IMG/VR virus record: IMGVR_UViG_3300035698_003045
Location: 1 to 30,201 of that record
DNA from: a virus
DNA: 30,201 nt
Reading direction: 5' to 3' (one strand)
Positions 21,989-29,515 of the stretch are shown here, one piece after another (position 1 is the stretch's first letter; each line of letters begins with the position of its first letter). Made by a program: the position numbers and the translations under genes. The notes under the pieces were generated by a model. That model was not told where the DNA came from. It did no database searches and saw only the letters and a list, made by a program, of their open reading frames with translations.

Positions 21989-22095
21989 AGGCGGCTAGGG
22001 CGATGCTGTCCGGGCTGCTTGACCACATCGTCGTGCTTGACGGAACCCTTCAGGTGCGCTATCGTCTGGGCTATCGGTCTGTGCCCCCTTTTTGA
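21918..22095 (+). pseudogene. C-terminal remnant of a large serine recombinase (integrase)
   Basis: In the -1 frame relative to the HTH start, about 58 codons read PELEDIDVLRRELQAAVDQ, GQVKAARAMLSGLLDHIVVL, DGTLQVRYRLGYRSVPPF, then TGA. The order (short helix, R-x-x-L-x-x-L-x-x-x-I-V, then a D-G-x-L-x-V-x-Y-R strand pair) is that seen at the very end of many large serine recombinases. No catalytic domain, zinc ribbon or start is present. An attP-like inverted repeat begins 4 bases after the stop. Recognition is from pattern memory; a profile search is needed. Confidence 0.5.
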
Positions 22096-22098
22096 GTG

Positions 22099-22152
22099 CC
22101 GACATGGATACACTCAACTCTCCCTTGGGGGTACTAACCGTATCCATGTCGG
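22099..22152. other. attP-like inverted repeat
   Basis: Perfect 13-base arms CCGACATGGATAC (22099-22111) and GTATCCATGTCGG (22140-22152) flank 28 bases. The exact centre is CCC-TT-GGG (22122-22129) with a non-palindromic TT. A ~50-bp partly symmetric site with an asymmetric central dinucleotide, beside a serine-integrase 3' end, is how attP sites of this class look. It could instead be a protein operator. Confidence 0.5.
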
Positions 22153-22164
22153 ATGCAAAGAACA

Positions 22165-22190
22165 AGCCCCGCACATCATAGTGCGGGGCT
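22165..22190. terminator. Bidirectional rho-independent terminator
   Basis: Perfect 10-base arms AGCCCCGCAC and GTGCGGGGCT with a 6-base loop. On the minus strand TGTTCTTTG follows; on the plus strand GTTTGCTGTCTT. It closes the late lysis operon from the right and the control-region transcript from the left. The 122 bases between it and the holin-like stop hold only GC-rich partial repeats (CCCCAGGG-type) and no gene. Confidence 0.8.
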
Positions 22191-22312
22191 GTTTGCTGTC
22201 TTGCACAACACAACGCCCCCAGGGCGCCGTCAAACCCCAGGGGCGCTGTGCGGAGGAAGGTGAGGTCAGCCGGTATGCACCCGTCAGGGCCAGCTACCGC
22301 CTGTTGGGCAGG

Positions 22313-22606
22313 TCAGTTGGGTTCCGGCAAACTCGGCGCTCGGTCCTGAAGGTCGTAAATAAACGTGCTACCCGCGCCGATACACAAACATGTGATGATG
22401 CGCCCCACCATGGGCATCGCATCAAATACGGGTAGCGCGTTGATGCCAGTGGCCCAGCCGCCAAGCGATCCCAACAGCACGGCAACATAGCCAAGCCAGA
22501 ACAGGTCAAGGTTGAACTTCTCCCATGCCGGCTTGACCAGCTTGTCAACGAGCTGCTCGAGAATCCACGCGGCCATAATGGCCAGGGCCAGAGATTCATA
22601 GTTCAT
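22313..22606 (-). CDS. Holin-like membrane protein
   Basis: A 97-residue protein with two or three membrane segments: SLALAIMAAWILEQLV, FWLGYVAVLLGSLGGWATG, and GRIITCLCIGAGSTFIYDL, with a short polar tail. Last gene of the lysis cassette, after lysin and XhlA-like gene. It likely forms or helps form the membrane lesion. No sequence family assigned. Confidence 0.65.
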   Translation of the reverse strand: MNYESLALAIMAAWILEQLVDKLVKPAWEKFNLDLFWLGYVAVLLGSLGGWATGINALPVFDAMPMVGRIITCLCIGAGSTFIYDLQDRAPSLPEPN

Positions 22607-22615
22607 GCTATCCTC

Positions 22616-22936
22616 CTACGGGTTGGGTCCATTCCACCAAGTTACGATCAAACCGCCTAGCCCGCCCATCCCTGCAATCACAGCGATGATGCGGCTCTCT
22701 AGTTTGCGGGCGTGGTCGACCTCGCCGATGCGTTTGTCGATCCCGTCCATGCGGGTTTCGTGGTTTTCCGCGCACACCTCCATGCGAGTCACACGGTCAT
22801 GGTCGGCCGCCAGGCGTTGGTTGGTGAGGCGTTGTTCGCCCTTGATCTCGCGCAGCTCCTGGAGGATGTTGATGTTTTGCTCCTCCAGGCGGGCCAGCGT
22901 CACGCGGCCGTTGGGGGTGTCCGGCGGTGGGGTCAT
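22616..22936 (-). CDS. XhlA-like lysis accessory protein
   Basis: A 106-residue protein: a long coiled-coil (ARLEEQNINILQELREIKGE through MEVCAENHETRMDGIDKRIG) followed by one C-terminal membrane segment (IIAVIAGMGGLGGLIVTWW). This is the layout of haemolysin XhlA proteins, which act with holin and lysin. ATG overlaps the lysin stop. Spanin or other anchor is possible, but order supports lysis. Confidence 0.7.
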   Translation of the reverse strand: MTPPPDTPNGRVTLARLEEQNINILQELREIKGEQRLTNQRLAADHDRVTRMEVCAENHETRMDGIDKRIGEVDHARKLESRIIAVIAGMGGLGGLIVTWWNGPNP

Positions 22937-24381
22937 GATTTTAGCGTCTCCTCTAGACGGTAGTGCAACTGGATCAGTGACAGATGTATCTCGTCAGCGC
23001 GATCGGGCCTGCCGCTCTCACGCGCGCGGCGCATCTCCTCCATCCACCAGCGGCACTTGTCTGCCAGCGTGGCCGGGTCTGTGGCCGTTTCGTCCATCGG
23101 CAGGGGCTCGCGAGGGGCAGGGATCACGCTGATCTGCCAAGCCGTGAAATCGCGCACCTCGGGCTCTTTCAGCTCGAAATCCCACCACGTTTGTTCAGCG
23201 CCCAGCGTGTACACAAAGGCGGCCAGCATCAGCGGGTCGTTGGCCATCTCTTGGTCAAGCCACTGGAGTTGCGGCCTGTAGGCATTCCAGGTTTGTGCCC
23301 ACGTGCGCCAGCCGGTGCGAGCGCAGCCTACAGGTTGCACCCCGCCATCGATGCCCGTTTCGGTCAATAGCCAGGGCGGCGAATCGAACCCCGCGTCAGC
23401 CCAGCGCTCGATGATACCCCGGTAGCGCAGCGCGTGGTGGGCATATCGATCGGTCATGAACGGCGCCGAATAGCCATGATAGCCCATCAGATCACACGCT
23501 TTGGCCATGGGGATCATCTCGACAACGTCGGGCCAATCGGGCCAGCCCACGGCGAAACTGCCGCCCACCACGCGCATGCCGCGGGTGTGCATGATGTTGG
23601 CCCAGGCAATGGTGAACACGATCAGCGCCGCGCGTTTGGCCGGGTCGCCCATGAACGGTTCGTTGGGGCCTTCCCAGGCGTAGACATAGGGCGCCCGCTC
23701 GTAGGCCTCGCGACAGCGCTCGAAATACGCCTCGGCACCTGCCTGGCCGCGCACGATGAACTGATCCATCTCGACATCGTCGCCGCCGATCCACACGCGG
23801 CCGATCACGTTGACGCGGTCGGGATTGACGGGGCAGTCGTTTCGCTCAGGTGGGTCCATGATCTTGAGCCACTCAATAGGCGAATCGGCCAGCGCGGCTT
23901 TGAGCCATTTGCATTTCGCCAGCGTTTGCACGTGCCATGATATTTTGCTAGGCCCCACGAATGCCTCCTTTCCAATGAACGGTAACGGGTCGACGTATCC
24001 GAAATAGTCGCTGTTATGTTGCGCCCTGATCCACAGCGCCAAGTGCAGGTGCGGGCCTGTAGAGCGTCCTGTGTTGCCGCTCAGGGCCACGATCTGGCCG
24101 GCCTCGACTGTGCCTGATGCCAGAACCGCCGACAGGTGGGCCAACACGACCTTGCCCCCAAGCTCGTCCGATTTGATATCGACGTGCAGCCCGTAGGCCG
24201 ACTCCAGATGCCCGTTGGCCACCAGCTTGCCCGATATTGGCGCCCGAATCGGCGTGCCCACTGGTACGGCGAAATCCACGCCCTCATGGCCCGGCAGGTT
24301 GAATGGCGCGTACCATTCGGGATTCTCGCCAAACCGCTGCGAGATACGCGCCCCTGGGCAGGGGTGCACTAGCTTGATCAC
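22933..24381 (-). CDS. Two-domain lysin: M23 peptidase plus glycoside hydrolase
   Basis: A 482-residue cell-wall enzyme. Residues 1-135 are a LytM/M23 zinc endopeptidase: His32 and Asp36 in HEGVDF, His82 in AHL, and His111/His113 in GPHLHLALW. Residues ~145-420 form a (beta/alpha)8 glycoside hydrolase of clan GH-A: WEGPNEP with probable acid/base Glu241, and LLTETGID with probable nucleophile Glu341. The final ~60 residues are charged helix. GTG start overlaps the lectin stop. No signal peptide, so release needs the holin. Both sites look intact; substrates are unknown, and a virion role is possible. Confidence 0.85.
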   Translation of the reverse strand: MIKLVHPCPGARISQRFGENPEWYAPFNLPGHEGVDFAVPVGTPIRAPISGKLVANGHLESAYGLHVDIKSDELGGKVVLAHLSAVLASGTVEAGQIVALSGNTGRSTGPHLHLALWIRAQHNSDYFGYVDPLPFIGKEAFVGPSKISWHVQTLAKCKWLKAALADSPIEWLKIMDPPERNDCPVNPDRVNVIGRVWIGGDDVEMDQFIVRGQAGAEAYFERCREAYERAPYVYAWEGPNEPFMGDPAKRAALIVFTIAWANIMHTRGMRVVGGSFAVGWPDWPDVVEMIPMAKACDLMGYHGYSAPFMTDRYAHHALRYRGIIERWADAGFDSPPWLLTETGIDGGVQPVGCARTGWRTWAQTWNAYRPQLQWLDQEMANDPLMLAAFVYTLGAEQTWWDFELKEPEVRDFTAWQISVIPAPREPLPMDETATDPATLADKCRWWMEEMRRARESGRPDRADEIHLSLIQLHYRLEETLKS

Positions 24382-25124
24382 GACGCCACCTGGAACTCTG
24401 GGTAGGTCAGCCCGTCGCCGCTATTGTAGAGAATCGTCAAATCGGCGACGGTCAGCGCCCGATCCCACAGCATCAGTGGCCCCAGGCGATAATCAGGATT
24501 TCCAAAATCGCCATAGACTACAACCAGATCAGTCCCGTTGGCTGCGCTCGGCGTATTCGCATTCGAATCTTGCCACGCCTCGGCGTCTCGGCTCGATGAT
24601 ACCGTGCCGTCTGCCGCTTGTTGAAAAGCGAGTAACATCCATGTGCTACCTGTCAGAGATGCAATATGCGAATAGTGGCCCCATTCCCCCCAGGGAACAT
24701 TTGTGAATGGAGCCGCGTTATTGTAGGCCAGTCGGACTTCCCATCCCTCGTTACCGAAAGGCGCGTATCCTGTTTTTGCTATGCCCATGTAGTGGCCAGC
24801 AACCCACGGCCACCGATCACACCAAATCCAAAACGCGACCGTAAACGCCTCCGTGCCAAAGTCCCATTTTTCGCCTACAGCGTAGGCGCGTGTCAACGAT
24901 TTGGCCTCATCATTGACCTCTAGGCAGGTCGGATAAACGTGGCCAGTTGCGCTACTGCCGATGCCTGCGGCGTCGTCGGTCAGGGTGTAGTCGTTGATCA
25001 GTTCGGCCCGGTCGCCGCTGGCTTCGTTCATGGGCCAAAACGCGACGGCGTTGGTCATCAATGGTCCGAGCGTCGCCACCTCGGGTGCGGCAACCTTCGC
25101 GATCTGTCGTCTGTCTCTACGCAT
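24378..25124 (-). CDS. LamG-type lectin-like protein
   Basis: A 248-residue protein resembling a concanavalin A-like/LamG jelly roll: AVAFWPMNEASGDRAELIND, DFGTEAFTVAFWIWCDR, STWMLLAFQQAADGTVSSSR, and a final RLGPLMLWDRALTVADLTIL. These domains bind sugars and are common in phage tip proteins and wall-targeting parts. Upstream of the lysin with a 4-base overlap. AGGGGG precedes ATG. A host-surface binder is likely; virion location is not shown. Confidence 0.75.
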   Translation of the reverse strand: MRRDRRQIAKVAAPEVATLGPLMTNAVAFWPMNEASGDRAELINDYTLTDDAAGIGSSATGHVYPTCLEVNDEAKSLTRAYAVGEKWDFGTEAFTVAFWIWCDRWPWVAGHYMGIAKTGYAPFGNEGWEVRLAYNNAAPFTNVPWGEWGHYSHIASLTGSTWMLLAFQQAADGTVSSSRDAEAWQDSNANTPSAANGTDLVVVYGDFGNPDYRLGPLMLWDRALTVADLTILYNSGDGLTYPEFQVAS

Positions 25125-25174
25125 GGCGCCCCCTAAACCAGGATACAGCCGACGGTCAGCGTGCGCGCCGCGCC

Positions 25175-25522
25175 CTAGTCCGCGTCGGTGTCATCGTCCT
25201 GCTTGGCGGCGAACCGAATGTACGGCGGCAACATCGCCATCTGCGCAATGGGCAACAGAATGGGGTCGCTGGTATCGGCCATGATCTTGACCACGGCCTC
25301 GTCCTCGTCCTGGATGCTGTTCGACCAACTGCCGGTGCTGGTCCACCGCCCCTCAATCTCGAAATGGTCCAGGTCGGTCATGGCCGCCGGGACCGTCAGC
25401 ATGGCGGGCATCCCGCCGTGCGAAATGTCGAGCTGGTCAGAAACGGCCGCGCCGTTGGCGATCCCCAGCTCCACAGCGGTGTAACGTTGCGGGCTGTTCT
25501 CGAATACGACTTGATCGGTCAT
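25175..25522 (-). CDS. Small beta-rich virion-type protein
   Basis: A 115-residue protein: RYTAVELGIANGAAVSDQLD, then GGMPAMLTVPAAMTDLDHFE and LPPYIRFAAKQ. The A-x-S-D-x-L-D followed by a L-x-V-P-A-A pattern recurs in small proteins near phage tip genes. Strong AGGAGG before the chosen ATG (25520-25522). No function assigned. Confidence 0.55.
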   Translation of the reverse strand: MTDQVVFENSPQRYTAVELGIANGAAVSDQLDISHGGMPAMLTVPAAMTDLDHFEIEGRWTSTGSWSNSIQDEDEAVVKIMADTSDPILLPIAQMAMLPPYIRFAAKQDDDTDAD

Positions 25523-25530
25523 GATGCCTC

Positions 25531-26514
25531 CTAGTGGCTCCACCAAACGAAATATGGACGGCCGGGGCTCAGTTCTTGCATGGATTGCACAAACTCCCTG
25601 ACCGGCCCTTCAATCTGACTTACCCAAATCAGCCACGGGCGTATGCCCGTCTCCGCTTCGACGCGATCCATGCAGCGCTCGAGGTCTTGGTCCAGCGTCA
25701 ACGTGGGGCCGGTTGCTGGCGTTGGTTGCGGCGCTGCGTCCGTTGGCCCTGGCGTCGCCGTCACCACCATGACGGTGGGCATCGGCGGGCACTTTGGGCA
25801 GGTATAGTCGCACTCGAAAAATAGCCGCATCCAGCCAAACGCGCTGGTGCAATCGGGCCCGCACCCTGTGGGATAATCGCCGCCCTCGTGGGTCTGCATG
25901 GTCACGGCAACCCCGCCACCGTCGATCACCCGGAACGTGTAGCGCCCCGGCGGGTTTGCCGGCTCGACCTCGATGATCGCGCTGGCGTCGTACCAGCCGT
26001 CCCAGGTCGTTGGCGTTGGGAGTGGCGTCGGGCTCGGGCCCAGCGTCGCTGTCGGTCGAGGTGTCCAGGTAGGCGCTGGCGTGCTGCTAGGCGTTGGCGT
26101 TTCGCCGCTCGCCTGTGCTGTAATGCTCACGGCAACGGGGTCCGTGCCCTTGAGCCAGGCCACATGGACCGTGTTGTCTCGCAGCGACGCCGTCCCGCCG
26201 GACGCCCTAGCGGATACAATCGTGCCATCGACCGTCAGCCTGGAGGACGTTTGCGAGACGCTCACGCACCAGAGCACGGTCCCACTGGCATCGGTAGCTT
26301 TGGCGTTGCCGCCGTCTCGCGTCACCATCACGTTGGCGACGCCCGCGCCGCCTTGGTCGCGCACCGTGACCACGATACAGGTCTGCGATGCAGCTTTCAC
26401 TGCCCCTGCCCTCGAGGAGCTTGCAGTAAAAGCTGCGCCTACCTGGTGCGGCCGCGCACCAGATCCTGCAAAAAGCACGCACACCAGCGCCAACAGCACC
26501 CCTACACGCCGCAT
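25531..26514 (-). CDS. Secreted Ig-like protein with Pro/Thr linkers
   Basis: A 327-residue exported protein. Start MRRVGVLLALVCVLFAGSGA is a signal peptide; this start, 2 bases after the upstream stop, is preferred over the longer frame. A bacterial Ig-like domain follows (CIVVTVRDQGGAGVANVMVT, TDASGTVLWCVSVS) with paired Cys. A long linker (ETPTPSSTPAPTWTPRPTAT) leads to a Cys-containing beta domain with CDYTCPKCPP, then a second linker with VVTATPGPT and a C-terminal helical part. Such linkers resemble Chloroflexota extracellular proteins. Role unknown: surface modification, adhesion or virion part. Confidence 0.75.
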   Translation of the reverse strand: MRRVGVLLALVCVLFAGSGARPHQVGAAFTASSSRAGAVKAASQTCIVVTVRDQGGAGVANVMVTRDGGNAKATDASGTVLWCVSVSQTSSRLTVDGTIVSARASGGTASLRDNTVHVAWLKGTDPVAVSITAQASGETPTPSSTPAPTWTPRPTATLGPSPTPLPTPTTWDGWYDASAIIEVEPANPPGRYTFRVIDGGGVAVTMQTHEGGDYPTGCGPDCTSAFGWMRLFFECDYTCPKCPPMPTVMVVTATPGPTDAAPQPTPATGPTLTLDQDLERCMDRVEAETGIRPWLIWVSQIEGPVREFVQSMQELSPGRPYFVWWSH

Positions 26515-26516
26515 GG

Positions 26517-26687
26517 TCACGGCAATCGTTCCATCAACCCGGCCCAGAACTCTTGCATAATCATCGCCCACGGCATCCGCTTCGCGATGTCTGCGTCGGC
26601 TAGCTGCGTGATCGTCTCGTTAATCAAGTCGGTCTCGTCGCCCTCTTTCCGAATGGCAACATTGATTGACACGCTGAATCTGGCCAT
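26517..26687 (-). CDS. Short hypothetical protein
   Basis: A 56-residue frame below usual size cut-offs: ARFSVSINVAIRKEGDETDL, then INETITQLADADIAKRMPWA and MIMQEFWAGLMERLP. AGGGGG lies just upstream, 10 bases after the previous stop, and its stop is 2 bases from the next start. Function unknown. Confidence 0.6.
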   Translation of the reverse strand: MARFSVSINVAIRKEGDETDLINETITQLADADIAKRMPWAMIMQEFWAGLMERLP

Positions 26688-26696
26688 CAGAACCCC

Positions 26697-27206
26697 CTAT
26701 GCCGCTCGCGTCCAAAAACAGGAGCCGTGCAAATACCTCATCGTGACCGTGTCGGCATTGTACATATAACACTTCAAGTCAATCACATACGTTCCTGCAA
26801 CCACCACAGGCGACCGCAGCGGCCCGAGCCCCTGGTGCTGCCACGTATTCGCTACCGGTTGCCCCATCAAGGCCAAGTCGCCCTGCTGGCTGCTGCCAAT
26901 GAAAACGTCAAACGCCGCCGCTGCTGTTCGCACTGCGCTGCCACGGGCGCTCCAGCTGTACGAATACCAAATGTACCCCGAGACGGGTAGCGTGATCGAC
27001 ATTTGCGCGGCACTGTTAGGCCATGCCACGTATGATCCCGATGTCGTCACCGTTCGCTGTGTCCCGTCGGTAGCGTTCGCGCCTGGATGCACCCATTCCT
27101 CTGCCACGCCAGCCCGTCCCACATATTCCTGACGCTCGAGCTGGGCCACTCGACGCCGCAAAACTTCCACGTCGCCAATCAGGCGCTCAACTACAACGTC
27201 AGACAT
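26697..27206 (-). CDS. Tail-tip accessory protein with coiled coil
   Basis: A 169-residue protein. The N-terminus is a short coiled coil (ERLIGDVEVLRRRVAQLERQ), good for trimerising, followed by a beta sandwich rich in Trp/Tyr/Ser (YIWYSYSWSARGSAVRTAAA, GTYVIDLKCYMYNADTVTMR). This fits a small tail fibre or tip protein. Eight-base overlap with the hub gene. Confidence 0.6.
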   Translation of the reverse strand: MSDVVVERLIGDVEVLRRRVAQLERQEYVGRAGVAEEWVHPGANATDGTQRTVTTSGSYVAWPNSAAQMSITLPVSGYIWYSYSWSARGSAVRTAAAAFDVFIGSSQQGDLALMGQPVANTWQHQGLGPLRSPVVVAGTYVIDLKCYMYNADTVTMRYLHGSCFWTRAA

Positions 27207-28266
27207 CGGCCGTGCTCACCTTCCGGGACTCGCCTCGCGCGTTGACTGTGATGGTAACGCCCATGATCTTTTTCGTCACACGGTCGCCCATAAACTCGGC
27301 ACTCACCAAGTCGCCCAACCCGTAGTGGATCCCGTACGCACTGCCCACCGTCTGCTGGATCTGGAACTGGAGCGACCGCTTAGGCTCTCCAGCCTTCAAG
27401 GCGATGTCTCCTAACGCATTCAAGCCAGCGGTGGACGACTCCTGCCGCGCGTCCTGGAACTTTTCGCGCCGGTTGATCCCCGACTCGGCTATACGCGGCG
27501 CATCGGTGCGCCACACCGTCTCGCGTTTCTCGGCCTCTCCCTGACCTGCCACCAGCACGGCATTCACTTCGTCGGCACGCGACACCGTGAGCTTCGGGCT
27601 GGCCATGTTTCCGTTCCCTAACGCAAACACCACGCTATCTGTCTTGTCGTCGCCTAGCTGCCCCTCATACCACTTGAACTCATAGGCCGCGGCGCCCGTA
27701 CCTACAACGGCAAAGTCGCCACCGCCCACAGTCGCAATGGCTCGGCATGTCTCGTACAAAAGGTCGTAAGCTGCTGCCATCGGGACCGTGTCGCCCGTCG
27801 CGCCATCGGCTTCGACCGACAGGCCCGTGATCGCCCGCGCGCCAGCGCCTGAGCCTGCCTGAGCTGTCACCCACGCCTTGATGATCGTTTCTGCAACGCC
27901 GCTCTTGGTGCCGCCGCTGCTGCCAGCCGCGGCCTCGATGATGCGGCGAACCAACAGATCGTTGTACCCGCGCCCGGAGATCTCGGCCACCAGCCCGCCC
28001 TGGCTGTCCAGGTAGTACGCCATGTTGCGCACTACCCCTTCATGCTCCAGAGACCAACCAATGCCCCTGGCGTTATCTCGCCACCAGAACTCGACCTGGC
28101 CATCGAGATCGAATTGCTCCACCACAGGATCCTCGGCGTTAACCTGCACCGCCCACGCCCCCAGGCCGTTGACATAGGGCGCGATGCTGAACCCCCACCA
28201 GTCATCGACCACCGCGACATACTTGCCCACCGCGTTCTTGAGCCGGACCTGCCAGACGACGCTCAC
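27199..28266 (-). CDS. Tail hub protein, ReqiPepy6 Gp37-like
   Basis: A 355-residue baseplate/tip protein. Its layout fits the siphovirus Gp37-like/Tal group: N-terminal strands (WQVRLKNAVGKYVAVVDDWW), WSLEHEGVVRNMAYYLDSQG, AEISGRGYNDLLVRRIIEAA, and a C-terminal QIQQTVGSAYGIHYGLGDLV followed by strands to the end. GTG start with GAGGGTG 8 bases upstream. It likely forms the hub through which the tape measure exits. The order here (fibre before hub) is unusual. Confidence 0.75.
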   Translation of the reverse strand: MSVVWQVRLKNAVGKYVAVVDDWWGFSIAPYVNGLGAWAVQVNAEDPVVEQFDLDGQVEFWWRDNARGIGWSLEHEGVVRNMAYYLDSQGGLVAEISGRGYNDLLVRRIIEAAAGSSGGTKSGVAETIIKAWVTAQAGSGAGARAITGLSVEADGATGDTVPMAAAYDLLYETCRAIATVGGGDFAVVGTGAAAYEFKWYEGQLGDDKTDSVVFALGNGNMASPKLTVSRADEVNAVLVAGQGEAEKRETVWRTDAPRIAESGINRREKFQDARQESSTAGLNALGDIALKAGEPKRSLQFQIQQTVGSAYGIHYGLGDLVSAEFMGDRVTKKIMGVTITVNARGESRKVSTADV

Positions 28267-28267
28267 G

Positions 28268-29506
28268 CTATGACACCCTCATGATGTACGCCAGCGCATA
28301 ATACTGAGGCCGGTTGTCCACCGTTGACTGCGCCGACTGCGTGGGCGCATAGATCGTATGGTTATGCCCGCCGTCGTCGTAGAGTCCCGTGGCGGTTGTC
28401 GCTCCGGTGCCGCTCTGGGCAAGCGTGTTGCTCCAACTGAGCCCGTGCCCATGATCGGGCTCGGTGTCGGTCGAAAAATTGGTTCCATGCGTATGGGCCA
28501 TGTCTCGCGAGTCCTCACCGCCAGTGGCTGCTGGAGCGTAGGCGTCTCCGGCCCCTACCACGAACTTGTCGGTCAAGTCCGGCGTTCCGCTTGACCCATC
28601 ACACAGCGTGTAGCCGCTCGGGATTGACGCAAGCGACCCGTACCACAAAACGATGGCCCCCACGGGCAAGCCGCCTCCGAGCAACGTCGCCGCTTCGTAC
28701 CCGTCCACGGTATCGGCATCCAAGCCGTTGCCCGTGCCTGTGTTGAGTCTGGCGTTGGCCAGCTTGCCGGACGTGATCTCGGTCGCCGCGTGCGCATGAC
28801 TCGCTGCCGCAAATGCAGACGCCTCACTACCGTCAACCGTGTCGGCGTCCAAACCGGATCCCGCGCCGCCCGAAACGGATAGCTGCCCGCCGTCCTCAAC
28901 CAGATTGTCTCCGGCCAAGTCGGACGCATTGACGCTCAACGCCGAGCCCGCGCCGCCTGACAGCCCAGTGCCTGCAATCGCCGCGTCCAGCATGTCCACA
29001 TCAACCATGGTCGCGAAATGACAATAGGCTCGCACGTCGGTCACGCCAGTGATGGCCCCCGAGCTGTCGATCACGTAGCGGAAAAGCTCGAGCTGCCACA
29101 GGCTGTCATCGGTCTGCGTCATGCTCGGATAGTCCCCGGACGTGCCTTCCTTGGCCAGCAACCGCACCGTATACTGGCCCACGCCAGCGTCGACCCAATC
29201 GCACTCGAGCACTACGCTGTCCTTGCGTGTCGTCCCCGCATTGTTTGGCGTCAAGTCCAACGACGCCGTATTCCAGTAGACATGGCCCTTGACCACGGCG
29301 ATACCGGTGTTGACGCGGATCGTGTTGGCTGCTGGCGCCGTCACCTCCAGCGTCTTCCACGCACCAACTAGCACGCCTTCGGACGCGCCCGACATGGCCG
29401 TGAACAGCGCCTCCCAAACCTGATCCCACTCGGCTGCGGTGTACTCGCGGCCATCGCCAACTTGCGGCCCGGATGTCTCCGGCCAAGGCAAAGAAAACTC
29501 GGTCAC
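28268..29506 (-). CDS. Tail fibre / collar-domain receptor-binding protein
   Basis: A 412-residue fibre. The N-terminal ~180 residues are beta-rich (TIRVNTGIAVVKGHVYWNTA). The middle has twin GLDADTVDG repeats, typical of trimeric fibres, with SHAHAATEITSGKLANARLN. Residues ~290-330 are a tail-collar domain (LPVGAIVLWYGSLASIPSGY, LCDGSSGTPDLTDKFVVG), and the end has the His-rich DMAHTHGTNF and GGHNHTIY that may bind metal, closing in RPQYYALAYIMRVS. GTG start follows AGGAGG. Likely host-binding. Confidence 0.88.
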   Translation of the reverse strand: MTEFSLPWPETSGPQVGDGREYTAAEWDQVWEALFTAMSGASEGVLVGAWKTLEVTAPAANTIRVNTGIAVVKGHVYWNTASLDLTPNNAGTTRKDSVVLECDWVDAGVGQYTVRLLAKEGTSGDYPSMTQTDDSLWQLELFRYVIDSSGAITGVTDVRAYCHFATMVDVDMLDAAIAGTGLSGGAGSALSVNASDLAGDNLVEDGGQLSVSGGAGSGLDADTVDGSEASAFAAASHAHAATEITSGKLANARLNTGTGNGLDADTVDGYEAATLLGGGLPVGAIVLWYGSLASIPSGYTLCDGSSGTPDLTDKFVVGAGDAYAPAATGGEDSRDMAHTHGTNFSTDTEPDHGHGLSWSNTLAQSGTGATTATGLYDDGGHNHTIYAPTQSAQSTVDNRPQYYALAYIMRVS

Positions 29507-29515
29507 GCTGACCTC

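Noticed and set aside
24378-25124. Glycanase call for the LamG-like protein
   Set aside because: Jelly-roll pattern only; no catalytic Glu pair motif seen, so binding is the safer call.
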